A stretch of 64,000 nucleotides of DNA from Arthrobacter sp. PvP023. Lineage in GTDB: Bacteria; Actinomycetota; Actinomycetes; Actinomycetales; Micrococcaceae. Positions 7,569 to 15,090 of the stretch are shown piece by piece (position 1 is the stretch's first letter; each line of letters begins with the position of its first letter). A program made the translations under genes and the position numbers. The DNA lies in NCBI RefSeq assembly GCF_017832975.1, contig NZ_JAFIBI010000001.1:2914001-2978000 (forward strand), read 5' to 3'. Below the pieces are notes generated by a model that saw only the letters and a list, made by a program, of their open reading frames with translations, was not told where the DNA came from and searched no databases.

Positions 7569-8531
7569 ATGCAGCAGCCACAGCTAGACCTGCGCGTTCT
7601 GCAGTACTTCGTCGCCGTCGCAGAAGAGCTGCATTTTGGTCGAGCCGCTGCCCGACTTCATATCGCGCAGCCATCCCTCAGCGTCCAAATACGGAAGCTT
7701 GAACACTCGCTCGGCACTCCCCTGCTGATCCGGACCAGCCGCAGCGTCTCCCTGACCAGCGCAGGGGACGTCCTGCTGGGTGAAGCTAAGCGCCTTTTAT
7801 CCGCCGCGGAGCGCGCCGTTTCGTTGACGCGTGAGGTCGCGAGCGGCGTGCGGGGCACCTTGATAGTCGGCTTCCAGGCCAACGCGGCTGCTGAACTGAC
7901 CCCGCGAATCCTCGCAGCGTTCAAGAACAACCACCCGGAAATCCACGTGCAGATGAGGTCCTTCGATTTCGCTGACCCCACAGCGGGGTTGGCCGATGGA
8001 AGCGCTGACGTGGCATTTGTGCGGCCGCCCCTGCCGGCGGCTGACTGGCTCGCCATGGAGACACTGTTCATTGAGCCGCGGGTCCTCGTAGTTGCCAGCA
8101 GTTCCCGCTTTGCCGGGCTGTCTGAAGTCTCGGTCGAACAGGTCGTTGATGAGTCCTTCGTCGCCCGCAAGGCTCCGGATAAGTGGAGGGATTTCTGGCT
8201 CGCAACCCAGGCCCGCGGCGGGCAGCCGGTCCGTATGGGCACTCAGGTAGCCACCGTCGACGAATGTTTCGAAGCCATCATGGGTGAGCGGGGCATTGCG
8301 TTCACTCAGGCCTCGACCCAACGCTTCTATGACCGTCCCGGGCTGTCTTTCATCCCGGTCAGAGACGTCCCGCCCTCTCCGCTGTCGATTGCATGGCGCA
8401 CTGACGTCAATGACGGGCTGGCGCGCGAGTTCGTGGAGACGGCCCGGACCCTGGCCTCCTTCGGGGGCGTACCAAACCTCGTCGACTCCCCTCTGCCTGC
8501 CTCGCTGTCCTCTTCGCTCCAGTCCAATTAG
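7569..8531 (+). CDS. LysR-family transcriptional regulator
   Basis: The N-terminal winged helix-turn-helix reads YFVAVAEELHFGRAAARLHI and AQPSLSVQIRKLEHSLG (about residues 13-50). It is followed by a linker helix and a periplasmic-binding-protein-like effector domain (GTLIVGFQANAAAELTP onward). At 320 residues it has normal length. It is divergent from the SCP2-like / hydrolase / gabD genes and shares their 217-bp control region, so it most likely activates that operon in response to a pathway intermediate. The effector is unknown. Confidence 0.9.
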   Translation: MQQPQLDLRVLQYFVAVAEELHFGRAAARLHIAQPSLSVQIRKLEHSLGTPLLIRTSRSVSLTSAGDVLLGEAKRLLSAAERAVSLTREVASGVRGTLIVGFQANAAAELTPRILAAFKNNHPEIHVQMRSFDFADPTAGLADGSADVAFVRPPLPAADWLAMETLFIEPRVLVVASSSRFAGLSEVSVEQVVDESFVARKAPDKWRDFWLATQARGGQPVRMGTQVATVDECFEAIMGERGIAFTQASTQRFYDRPGLSFIPVRDVPPSPLSIAWRTDVNDGLAREFVETARTLASFGGVPNLVDSPLPASLSSSLQSN

Positions 8532-8735
8532 CGCCACTGACGATCGCAGTGCAGCCAAGAAATGCCGCCAACGATCGTCTGGGCGACCTTGCCGTCCTCG
8601 ATCAGCAGGGCACCGCCGGGATTGACGTCCTCGCGGAGGGACTTGAGCGTCTGGAACGGGGACACGCGCGGCCCATAAGGGACGATGGCGGGAAACCGCC
8701 CGCACCAGTCCGCGAACCGCGAAGGCTCGTTGCGC
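8528..8735 (-). pseudogene. C-terminal remnant of an unidentified protein, antisense to the next gene
   Basis: The minus-strand frame ending with TAA at 8528 reads NEPSRFADWCGRFPAIVPYG, then RVSPFQTLKSLREDVNPGGA and LLIEDGKVAQTIVGGISWLH. It has the composition and pattern of a real protein C-terminus, but a stop lies just upstream and there is no start. The family is not recognised. It occupies the same DNA as the 5' part of the PucR-type reading frame, which looks artificial there. A deletion probably joined the tail of this gene to the 5'-truncated regulator. Confidence 0.5.
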
Positions 8736-9643
8736 TTGCCGTTTCACACGGCGAGGTGTTGGGAGCTATTTGTATGCTGGAAACCGACAGGCCGGTAACA
8801 GCCGCCAACGTCTTCGCTTTGAAGTACGCAACACGGCTCTTGGAGGTCGAGTTGTCGCACCGCCGCAGCCTGGCCCGGCTGGAACTGAGGCTGGGGCGCG
8901 ACCTGGTGGACGAACTCGTGTCCGGAATGGATGGCGCGACCGCACGCGTTCGTACCGAGGCATTGGGATATGACATTAGTGGTCCGCAGCACGTCATCGT
9001 GGCGGAGTGGCAGCCGCCAAGAACCGACGATACTGTCGTGGTCGCACTGCGCAGGACGTTGTTGGAACTTCGTTCATCCGCGCTCGTTTCACGGCGCGCG
9101 GACATGGCTGTTGCCGTGGTTCGTGGAGATCCGTTGGGTGCCGAGGTCTTTTCCGTTGTCGCCAGGACCCTACGAACTGCCACCGGGGCCATGGGCATCG
9201 GCGGTCCAAGCCTGGATGTCGCCCAGATTCCGCGCTCCTTCTCGGAAGCCCTGCAAGCGCTGCACATTCGGGCCGGTTCAATCGATCGCTACGGTGTCAC
9301 CCGCTTTGATCAACTGGGGATCTACCGCATTTTGGAGACAGCTGGAGGCGAACCGGATCTGGCAGGCTATGTCGACGAGTGGCTCGGTAACCTTCAACGC
9401 GCTGACGCCAGCCGGGGGTCTGACCTGGTGCAAACCCTGGCCCAGTACCTGGACCACGGCGGCAACTATGACAGTACGGCCGAGAGCCTGAGCATCCATC
9501 GAAGCACTCTGCGTTACCGCCTGAAGTCGATCCGGCAGATCAGCGGCTTCGATCTTGCCGATCCCGAGACCCGACTAAACCTGCACGTCGCAACGCGTGC
9601 ATGGCGCCTTCGTCCGCACGGCGCCCCGTTTCACGTCCCATAG
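8549..9643 (+). CDS. PucR/CdaR-type regulator, 5'-truncated
   Basis: From about 8735 the frame looks genuine: LVALAVSHGEVLGAICMLE resembles the end of a GAF domain. It continues through a helical segment, a GGDEF-like CdaR region (IVAEWQPP, VVALRRTLLELRS) and the C-terminal PucR HTH (YDSTAESLSIHRSTLRYRLK). Such proteins are ligand-responsive activators of catabolic genes. Full GAF-PucR regulators are usually 400-600 residues. Here the N-terminal ~60 residues encoded by 8549-8735 have no domain character and overlap an antisense coding remnant. I infer loss of the 5' half. Whether a shortened protein is made is uncertain. Confidence 0.65.
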   Translation: MQPRNAANDRLGDLAVLDQQGTAGIDVLAEGLERLERGHARPIRDDGGKPPAPVREPRRLVALAVSHGEVLGAICMLETDRPVTAANVFALKYATRLLEVELSHRRSLARLELRLGRDLVDELVSGMDGATARVRTEALGYDISGPQHVIVAEWQPPRTDDTVVVALRRTLLELRSSALVSRRADMAVAVVRGDPLGAEVFSVVARTLRTATGAMGIGGPSLDVAQIPRSFSEALQALHIRAGSIDRYGVTRFDQLGIYRILETAGGEPDLAGYVDEWLGNLQRADASRGSDLVQTLAQYLDHGGNYDSTAESLSIHRSTLRYRLKSIRQISGFDLADPETRLNLHVATRAWRLRPHGAPFHVP

Positions 9644-9936
9644 CAGGCATCAACAGGCCGAACAGCCGCGGTGAAGGCGGTGCCGGCTGACCTGCCGGAT
9701 TCGAATATCGGCAGTTCTGGACGGGCGGGGCAATGCCACTTCCATGGCGCCAGAGGAACTCCTGGGTGAGGCCGCGGCCGTCAGCCCCCGACCGAGTGAG
9801 CGGGGGAAGCCTGTAGGGCCACGGACCGCGGCGGCCCCGAACAGACCCCACGGAATGAGACATCGGAAACCCGTGTCCACTGCGACGGCGACCTCCAAGT
9901 CGCTGGTCATGGACACTGAATCATAGGAGTCAGGGT

Positions 9937-11046
9937 GTGCCGGAAAGTTCGGGCGACGTGAACCCCACCATTGCCCGTACGCTGGGCGTTCTCGCCGAGC
10001 CGGAGGTCACCGCGGAGTTTGCCGAGCGTAACGGCCGCGAAGTGGGCCTTCTTCTCAACCTTGCCGATGAGCGCCACGACTGGTCTGTGGTGATCGAGTA
10101 CCAGGATTTTACGGCTGGCAATGGGTTGGCGCCGATGCTGGAGTCCATGGCGAAGCACCGGATCCTCCGTGCATGGGATGTCATGGTGTGCCTGACCGAT
10201 CTTCCGATACGTTTCGAGGGCCGGACGGTGGTCGCGGAAGTTGCGCTTGGGGAGCCGATCTCCCTGGTGTCGTTGCCCGCGCTCGGCGCCGTCAACATCG
10301 ACCGCCGGGTCCGCACTGCCGTCGCCGACCTCGGCTGGGCGATGCACCGCCATTTCGATCCCGAGGATGACGCCGGGGAATTCGGTCCGCCCTCCCTGCA
10401 CCAATCGCGGCATATCGAGACCGCTGTTCTTGACGACGGGCCGATTGGATTCCGCTATGTCTCAGCGACCCGCCTCGGCCGCGGGCGGTTGCTGGCGGGC
10501 ATGCTGCGGGCGAACCGTCCTTGGCGGCTGGTCTTCGGATTGAGAAGCGCAATGGCTGCCGCAATCGCCACGGGCGCCTTCGCGCTTGTCACGGACACAA
10601 TCTGGCAGCTCGCAGACCTGCTGGGGGCACCGAGGTTAACGTTGCTGATGGTCCTTTCGATTGGTTCGATGGTGTTCTGGATCATCACCCAACACGATCT
10701 GTGGGAAAGCCCCCGGCGCGACGATTCCCTCGAACGATACAAGGCCTCCCTATATAACATCTCTACAGTGTGGTCGTTGGTGATCGGCGTCGTGATCAGC
10801 TACGTCCTGCTGTTCGTGGCTGTGCTGCTGGCCGCGGCGTTCACAATCGACGATGTCTTATTGGCGCTGACCCTGAAACATCCCGTGACTTTTTGGGACT
10901 TTGCGGAAGTCGCATGGATGACGACATCGGCGGCGCTCATCGGTGGTGCGTTGGGCTCGGGATTCGAGTCAAAGGACGACATTCTACGGGCGGCCTACGG
11001 CCAACGGGAACGTCATCGCCGCCAGTCGATGGACGCAGGCGATTAA
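9937..11046 (+). CDS. membrane protein with N-terminal soluble domain, unknown function
   Basis: The start is GTG at 9937, preceded by AGGAG. The first ~190 residues are soluble (mixed alpha/beta, for example DWSVVIEYQDF and VVAEVALGEPISLVSLP). About four hydrophobic segments follow: AMAAAIATGAFALVT, LLMVLSIGSMVFWII, LVIGVVISYVLLFVAVLLAA and MTTSAALIGGALGSG. The C-terminus is short and charged. I do not recognise the family. The layout suggests an inner-membrane protein with a cytoplasmic sensor or regulatory head. It has no operon partners: upstream is 293 bp without a gene and downstream is a long gap. Confidence 0.75.
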   Translation: MPESSGDVNPTIARTLGVLAEPEVTAEFAERNGREVGLLLNLADERHDWSVVIEYQDFTAGNGLAPMLESMAKHRILRAWDVMVCLTDLPIRFEGRTVVAEVALGEPISLVSLPALGAVNIDRRVRTAVADLGWAMHRHFDPEDDAGEFGPPSLHQSRHIETAVLDDGPIGFRYVSATRLGRGRLLAGMLRANRPWRLVFGLRSAMAAAIATGAFALVTDTIWQLADLLGAPRLTLLMVLSIGSMVFWIITQHDLWESPRRDDSLERYKASLYNISTVWSLVIGVVISYVLLFVAVLLAAAFTIDDVLLALTLKHPVTFWDFAEVAWMTTSAALIGGALGSGFESKDDILRAAYGQRERHRRQSMDAGD

Positions 11047-11282
11047 TCCGGCCTTGCCGGAGGCACGTGCGGGGCAAAATCGTCGCCCGGATGCCCGGAG
11101 GCAGCTACGCTCGATTCGTCCCGAAGAGTCACTAAGTGGGGCCAGAAATAGCCGTCCTACCGGGGCCATCCAAACCTGTCACAGCCACCCGCCCGTGCGC
11201 CGCGACCATTGACCGGTTGACCGGTTGACCCGTAAGGGCACCAACATCGAAAACCGTACCGGCTCCTACCGCTTCGCTCACA

Positions 11283-11462
11283 CTATTGCACAGGCCATTC
11301 CAGGCTCGGATACTCCCCCGGCGGTCCAGCCGTCATGGCTGCCTGATCCACGCCCCTATCCCGCAGCCTGAAAGGGTCGGCGCGCCAGATCTCTCCCGAG
11401 GGGCCACCGATCTGCCTTCCTTCCGAGGCATTGGTCACGATCAGCTGCCAAGTCCGTGCCAT
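11283..11462 (-). CDS. possible 59-residue protein, unknown
   Basis: ATG at 11462 begins MARTWQLIVTNASEG, and the frame ends with GEYPSLEWPVQ. The amino-acid composition is protein-like and GGAG lies about 10 nt upstream of the ATG. No motif is recognised and there is no operon context, so it may be a fragment. Confidence 0.25.
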   Translation of the reverse strand: MARTWQLIVTNASEGRQIGGPSGEIWRADPFRLRDRGVDQAAMTAGPPGEYPSLEWPVQ

Positions 11463-11543
11463 TGACCAGTGGACTCCACAACCACGGGACCGGCCCAATA
11501 TGGGGGCCGGGCAATCCCGAAGGTATAGGTCTTTTCTTTTCTA

Positions 11544-11762
11544 TTACCCGGCGCCCGGGCAGGGATCCCCCCGTTCCACGTCCGGTTCCAAGGCCCAGGC
11601 CGCCCGATGTAACACATTCGAGAGTCGGCCACGGAGGCGGCTGACTCGTCTACGGTTTCTCATGGCGCCTCCGGGTTCGATTACGGGGGCCCCGGGCAAC
11701 GCACTGAGGGCTTCGGTATTGATAGCGCCGAGGAGCGGGTAGGCCAGCTGGGAATAATCCAT
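11544..11762 (-). CDS. possible 72-residue protein, unknown
   Basis: ATG at 11762 begins MDYSQLAYPLLGAINTEALS, followed by an arginine-rich helix (RNRRRVSRLRGRLSNVL). The composition is plausible for a small actinobacterial protein. The ribosome site (AAGAAGAAG) is weak and no family is recognised. Confidence 0.3.
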   Translation of the reverse strand: MDYSQLAYPLLGAINTEALSALPGAPVIEPGGAMRNRRRVSRLRGRLSNVLHRAAWALEPDVERGDPCPGAG

Positions 11763-11923
11763 TGTCTTCTTCTTGTCTCGCCAGGCGGCCGCGGCCGACA
11801 ACGACCACAACCGACCGGTAACTAAGTCTGCTTATCATATTGTGAATCGTTCAGCTCAGAAACAGCCGAGCCACAAGAGTTGGCCGGGGTGCGCGAAACG
11901 CGCTCCCCGGCCAACTTCCCTAC

Positions 11924-13015
11924 TTATGCCCTGTAGCCCGAGGGCGGTGTGAGCACGCCGCGCTCGATGAGTTTCTCGATATTGGCGGCCCGGGTTGAGT
12001 CTTCCCGGGCGAGCCATCCCTCGCTCGGCGGCGCGTCGAGGTACTGGTTCTTCGGGTAAATCGGGTTGTCGTAGATGACCCGGTACTGCTCGGTGCGCAG
12101 GTCCTTGAACTGGTTGTACAGGCCGTTGGCGACCCGGGCCCGACGGAGCGCTTCGATGTCGATTGTGGTGCAGACGAACGAGTCGCCCGAGGTCCAGCCC
12201 TGCTGCTTCGTGAGGATCTGCCCGCGTGGACCGACGATCATGGACTGGCCGCCGAACAGGTCCTGCATGCTCCCGTCGTCGCGGACTTCGGGCCCCAGGT
12301 TCGGAGCGACGACGTACGCCGAGTTGAACATGGCGTGTGCCCGGTTCTGCAGTTCCCACATGCCGTTTTGGACGGCCGGCTCGATCAGGGTGCCCCGAAT
12401 AATGATCTCGGCGCCGTTCATCGCGAGCCCACGCGGCACCTCGGGGTAGACACCCTCGTGGCAGATGGCGTACCCAATGTTGCCGATCTCAGTCTTAGCC
12501 ACAGGGAAGATGGCGTCCATTGCGTTGCCGTTTCCCTTCTTTTCAATCCACTCGTCCCACACGTCGTGCGGGTTCATGTTGCCGAGCATGCCGCCTTCGT
12601 AGGCATCACTGGTGGCCTTGTAGCGCTTGTAGATGATCTCGCCCTGCGGATCGATGATGAAGGCGACATTGAAGTGGCGGTCCGGGAAGTCCTCGTCCTT
12701 GACCATGTACAGCTCGGCAGCGATGTAGGTATTGAGCTCCACGGCCTTCTTCGCCAGCTCGTCCGTCTCCGGACCAGGGATCGTCACGGCAAAGTGGGCC
12801 TCCTTCTTACGGTTCCCAGGCGTGTTGGCCATCATGCCCTGGATCGCCATCTCGGGCAGGACTACCAGCTTGACCGGAGAGCCTTCCCAGGCGCCGACCA
12901 TGACCGCCGTGTCGATGAATTCGTTGATGCGCTTGACGTTGGCGACGCCGTCGCCGGGATTCTTCACATTGATTGTCCGCGGCGAAACCGCAACGACGAC
13001 AAATGGATCGACCAT
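11924..13015 (-). CDS. nitrilase-superfamily amidase (aliphatic amidase / formamidase-like)
   Basis: The 363-residue enzyme has the nitrilase triad: Glu in VVLPEMAIQG (Glu55), Lys in IIYKRYK (about 130), and Cys in GYAICHEGVYPE (Cys185). Length and the GGMLGNMNPHDVWDEWIEK insertion point to the aliphatic amidase / formamidase branch, which releases ammonia from short amides in the cytoplasm. No signal peptide. It is the last gene of the LacI-controlled cluster but is separated from the lacI-type gene by ~180 bp containing two operator-like palindromes, so it probably has its own repressed promoter. What amide would accompany an imported sugar is unclear. Confidence 0.85.
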   Translation of the reverse strand: MVDPFVVVAVSPRTINVKNPGDGVANVKRINEFIDTAVMVGAWEGSPVKLVVLPEMAIQGMMANTPGNRKKEAHFAVTIPGPETDELAKKAVELNTYIAAELYMVKDEDFPDRHFNVAFIIDPQGEIIYKRYKATSDAYEGGMLGNMNPHDVWDEWIEKKGNGNAMDAIFPVAKTEIGNIGYAICHEGVYPEVPRGLAMNGAEIIIRGTLIEPAVQNGMWELQNRAHAMFNSAYVVAPNLGPEVRDDGSMQDLFGGQSMIVGPRGQILTKQQGWTSGDSFVCTTIDIEALRRARVANGLYNQFKDLRTEQYRVIYDNPIYPKNQYLDAPPSEGWLAREDSTRAANIEKLIERGVLTPPSGYRA

Positions 13016-13047
13016 TGTTTTCTCTCTTTTCTCTTCTTTGAGTACCT

Positions 13048-13063
13048 GAGTTAGCGCTAACTC
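13048..13063. promoter_or_regulatory. LacI-type operator GAGTTAGCGCTAACTC
   Basis: A perfect 16-bp palindrome with a central CG lies 33 bp upstream of the amidase start codon, where it would cover the promoter. A 14/16 match occurs upstream of the substrate-binding-protein gene at 21820, so both transcripts are likely controlled by the LacI protein encoded between them. Confidence 0.75.
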
Positions 13064-13193
13064 ACGATATTCCGGTTAGGTGGGAAATTGCAAGACCTTT
13101 GGGTTCATAGCTTTTCAAGAAGCGGCTAGGGCCCTCTTCAGTTCCCAGCCAAGGAGTTCAGCCCCGAGTAGGACTGTAGGTAGTCAGCGGAGT

Positions 13194-13209
13194 GGTTTAG
13201 CGCTGACTT
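13194..13209. promoter_or_regulatory. possible second operator upstream of the amidase gene
   Basis: GGTTTAGCGCTGACTT matches 12 of 16 positions of the consensus palindrome. It overlaps the stop codon of the lacI-type gene, 146 bp (about 14 helical turns) from the first operator. The spacing would permit repression by looping. The match is weaker, so this is tentative. Confidence 0.4.
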
Positions 13210-14342
13210 GGGGGTGGCGCTGTGGTGTCGCGGAGTACCAAACGCGGTTCCAAAAGAGGGATATCTCCCTCAGCCTCGTCTTTTATCATGGCCAAAATGC
13301 GACCCACAGCAATGTGGCCGATGGCTTCGAAATCAAGCCTTACGGTCGTTAGTGCCGGACGAAAGAAGGGCGCTTCTTTGACGTCGTCAAATCCCACGAC
13401 GCTGACATCTCCCGGGACGTCGCGCCCGGCCTCGTCCAGTGCCTTGATCACTCCCAGCGCGAAGGGATCATTGGCGGCGAAGACTGCTGTGACGTCCTCC
13501 CTTGCGGCGAGCTCACGGCCGACGCGATATCCCTCGGCGGCTGACCAGTCGGTCGTTGCGATCGGCGTCGGAACGAAACGTCCAGACGCCCCCAGTTCCG
13601 CTGCCCATCCCTGGACCCGGGCGGATGTTGCCATCCATCCGGGCGGGCCTTGGACGTGCCACACTGTTTCGTGCCCGAGGTCCAGCAAGTGGCGCACCAC
13701 CATCCGGGCACCACGTACTTCGTCAACGGAAACGCTTGTCGGGCTCGGGTGCGATCCTTGCTGGAACGTCACCACGGGGACACCGATGTCGAGGTCCTCG
13801 AGCACAGTGATCGCATCCAGCAGGGGCGCGAGCACGATCACGCCGTCAACCGTGTCCGAATTGATGGATTCGAAGGCAGCCCGGATATCACGGCGTTCGA
13901 GACTGGCCAGAGTGACTAAACGCGTCGCGTAGCCATGTTTCCGGGCTTCCTCGGAGATACCGTACAGGGCTACCGTAGGTCCCAGGACAGACAGTTCGAA
14001 GCTGACAACACCGATCGTCATGGTCCGGTTGCTGGCGAGAGCCGCGGCCGCGGGATTTCGACGGTACCGCAGTTGGGCGATTGCGTGTTCGACGCGTTCA
14101 CGGATGTCCGGATCGACATTGGTCGCTCCCCTGACAACCCGCGACACCGTCTGCTGGGACACCCCGGCGAGCCGGGCAACGTCGGACATCCGGGGAGCCT
14201 TTGACCTGGAGGCCAGCCGCTCCCCGCGCCCATTGGAGTTTCGGGCGTTTGAGGGAGCGGGGGTCGTGGACACATCTACATTATCCCCGGATACCCCCGG
14301 GCAGCCACGGAACGTGGCTCCGGTCGGCGCGCCAACTGTCAC
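13197..14342 (-). CDS. LacI-family transcriptional repressor (cluster 1)
   Basis: The helix-turn-helix is MSDVARLAGVSQQTVSRVVR, with the hinge following LRYRRNPAAAALAS, then a sugar-binding periplasmic-type core (TIGVVSF... DVSVVGFDD). A GTG at 14342 overlaps the upstream stop codon (GTGA), suggesting translational coupling. It leaves a ~50-residue arginine/serine-rich leader before the HTH, so a start nearer the HTH is possible. The gene sits inside the operon it probably controls: matching operators lie upstream of the first gene and of the amidase. The inducer is unknown but is expected to be the sugar taken up by the ABC importer. Confidence 0.88.
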   Translation of the reverse strand: MTVGAPTGATFRGCPGVSGDNVDVSTTPAPSNARNSNGRGERLASRSKAPRMSDVARLAGVSQQTVSRVVRGATNVDPDIRERVEHAIAQLRYRRNPAAAALASNRTMTIGVVSFELSVLGPTVALYGISEEARKHGYATRLVTLASLERRDIRAAFESINSDTVDGVIVLAPLLDAITVLEDLDIGVPVVTFQQGSHPSPTSVSVDEVRGARMVVRHLLDLGHETVWHVQGPPGWMATSARVQGWAAELGASGRFVPTPIATTDWSAAEGYRVGRELAAREDVTAVFAANDPFALGVIKALDEAGRDVPGDVSVVGFDDVKEAPFFRPALTTVRLDFEAIGHIAVGRILAMIKDEAEGDIPLLEPRLVLRDTTAPPPSQR

Positions 14343-15052
14343 GGGCGCCGGTACCGCAGGACCTCAGGATGCTGGTCGTATGGCCACTCGGCTCCCTCCA
14401 CCATGTACTTGCGGGTGGTGTAGGTGCCGTCCATGGTTGAGGCCAGCGACGGAGGTCCATCGAAGCCGATGACACCCCAACCGACGCGGTTCTCGTTCCC
14501 TCCGTACACCGGGTCGCCGTAAAACCCCTGACGGGTGTTAAGCACCAGAAGCGGGAAGAACTCCAGAAAGTCCTCGTTGACCGGTTGGTTTCCTGCCGGC
14601 GCGCCCCCAAGGCCAACCTCGGTATGCTCCAGTGAAAAAGCGTTGGGCTTGGCCAAGCCCGACAGCGTCTCGAGCACCGCGTCCTGGTCCGCTTCCGTCA
14701 GTTCGATGAACTCGGCGTCTGCACGCTCTTTCGCCAGCCGGTCCAACTCCACAACGCCCTCGCGGTAAAACTCCCGGCGCTGCTTGATTCGCTCCTGCCA
14801 TGCGGCCTCCTCGAGGCCCTCCATCCGGAGGAACCCGTTGCCGTCCGCTGCCGGAAAGATGAACTGCGTTCCGGCGAGCATCCGGTCAATGAAGCGGACC
14901 ACCCTGGCCTCGCGCGCACCCGGGTGGTGGTCGGCGGGGATAATCCGGGCCGACGCCGCTTCGATCGTGTTCCACTCGTGCTCGGTAAAGAAGACCGGCC
15001 CGTCCACGTCCCGTGTTGAGATGGGTACCGTAGCCCATTCCGCCTGTCCCAT
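14339..15052 (-). CDS. gluconate 2-dehydrogenase subunit 3-like protein (small subunit of GMC dehydrogenase)
   Basis: The 237-residue protein shows the family's FFTEHEWNTIEAASARIIP start, the GAREARVVRFIDRML segment and the C-terminal NTRQGFYGDPVYGGN. Subunit 3 partners flavoprotein GMC dehydrogenases of the gluconate / fructose / FAD-glucose dehydrogenase group and helps their folding, export or electron transfer. Most family members have a twin-arginine signal. None is visible here, so this complex may act inside the cell. It lies directly downstream of its flavoprotein gene with a 38-bp gap, and overlaps the repressor start. Confidence 0.82.
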   Translation of the reverse strand: MGQAEWATVPISTRDVDGPVFFTEHEWNTIEAASARIIPADHHPGAREARVVRFIDRMLAGTQFIFPAADGNGFLRMEGLEEAAWQERIKQRREFYREGVVELDRLAKERADAEFIELTEADQDAVLETLSGLAKPNAFSLEHTEVGLGGAPAGNQPVNEDFLEFFPLLVLNTRQGFYGDPVYGGNENRVGWGVIGFDGPPSLASTMDGTYTTRKYMVEGAEWPYDQHPEVLRYRRP

Positions 15053-15090
15053 ATGGCATCTGTCCTTTCGTGTCCTGTATGAAGTGCGAA

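Larger units (their letters stand above)
11047..11923. other. 877-bp gap with two doubtful small ORFs
   Basis: At 11207-11230 there is a short tandem of TTGACCGG. A plus-strand stretch from about 11226 reads TRKGTNIENRTGSYRFAHTI, protein-like but without a start or recognisable family, so it could be a gene remnant. Two minus-strand small ORFs are listed separately. Otherwise nothing is seen. Confidence 0.4.
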
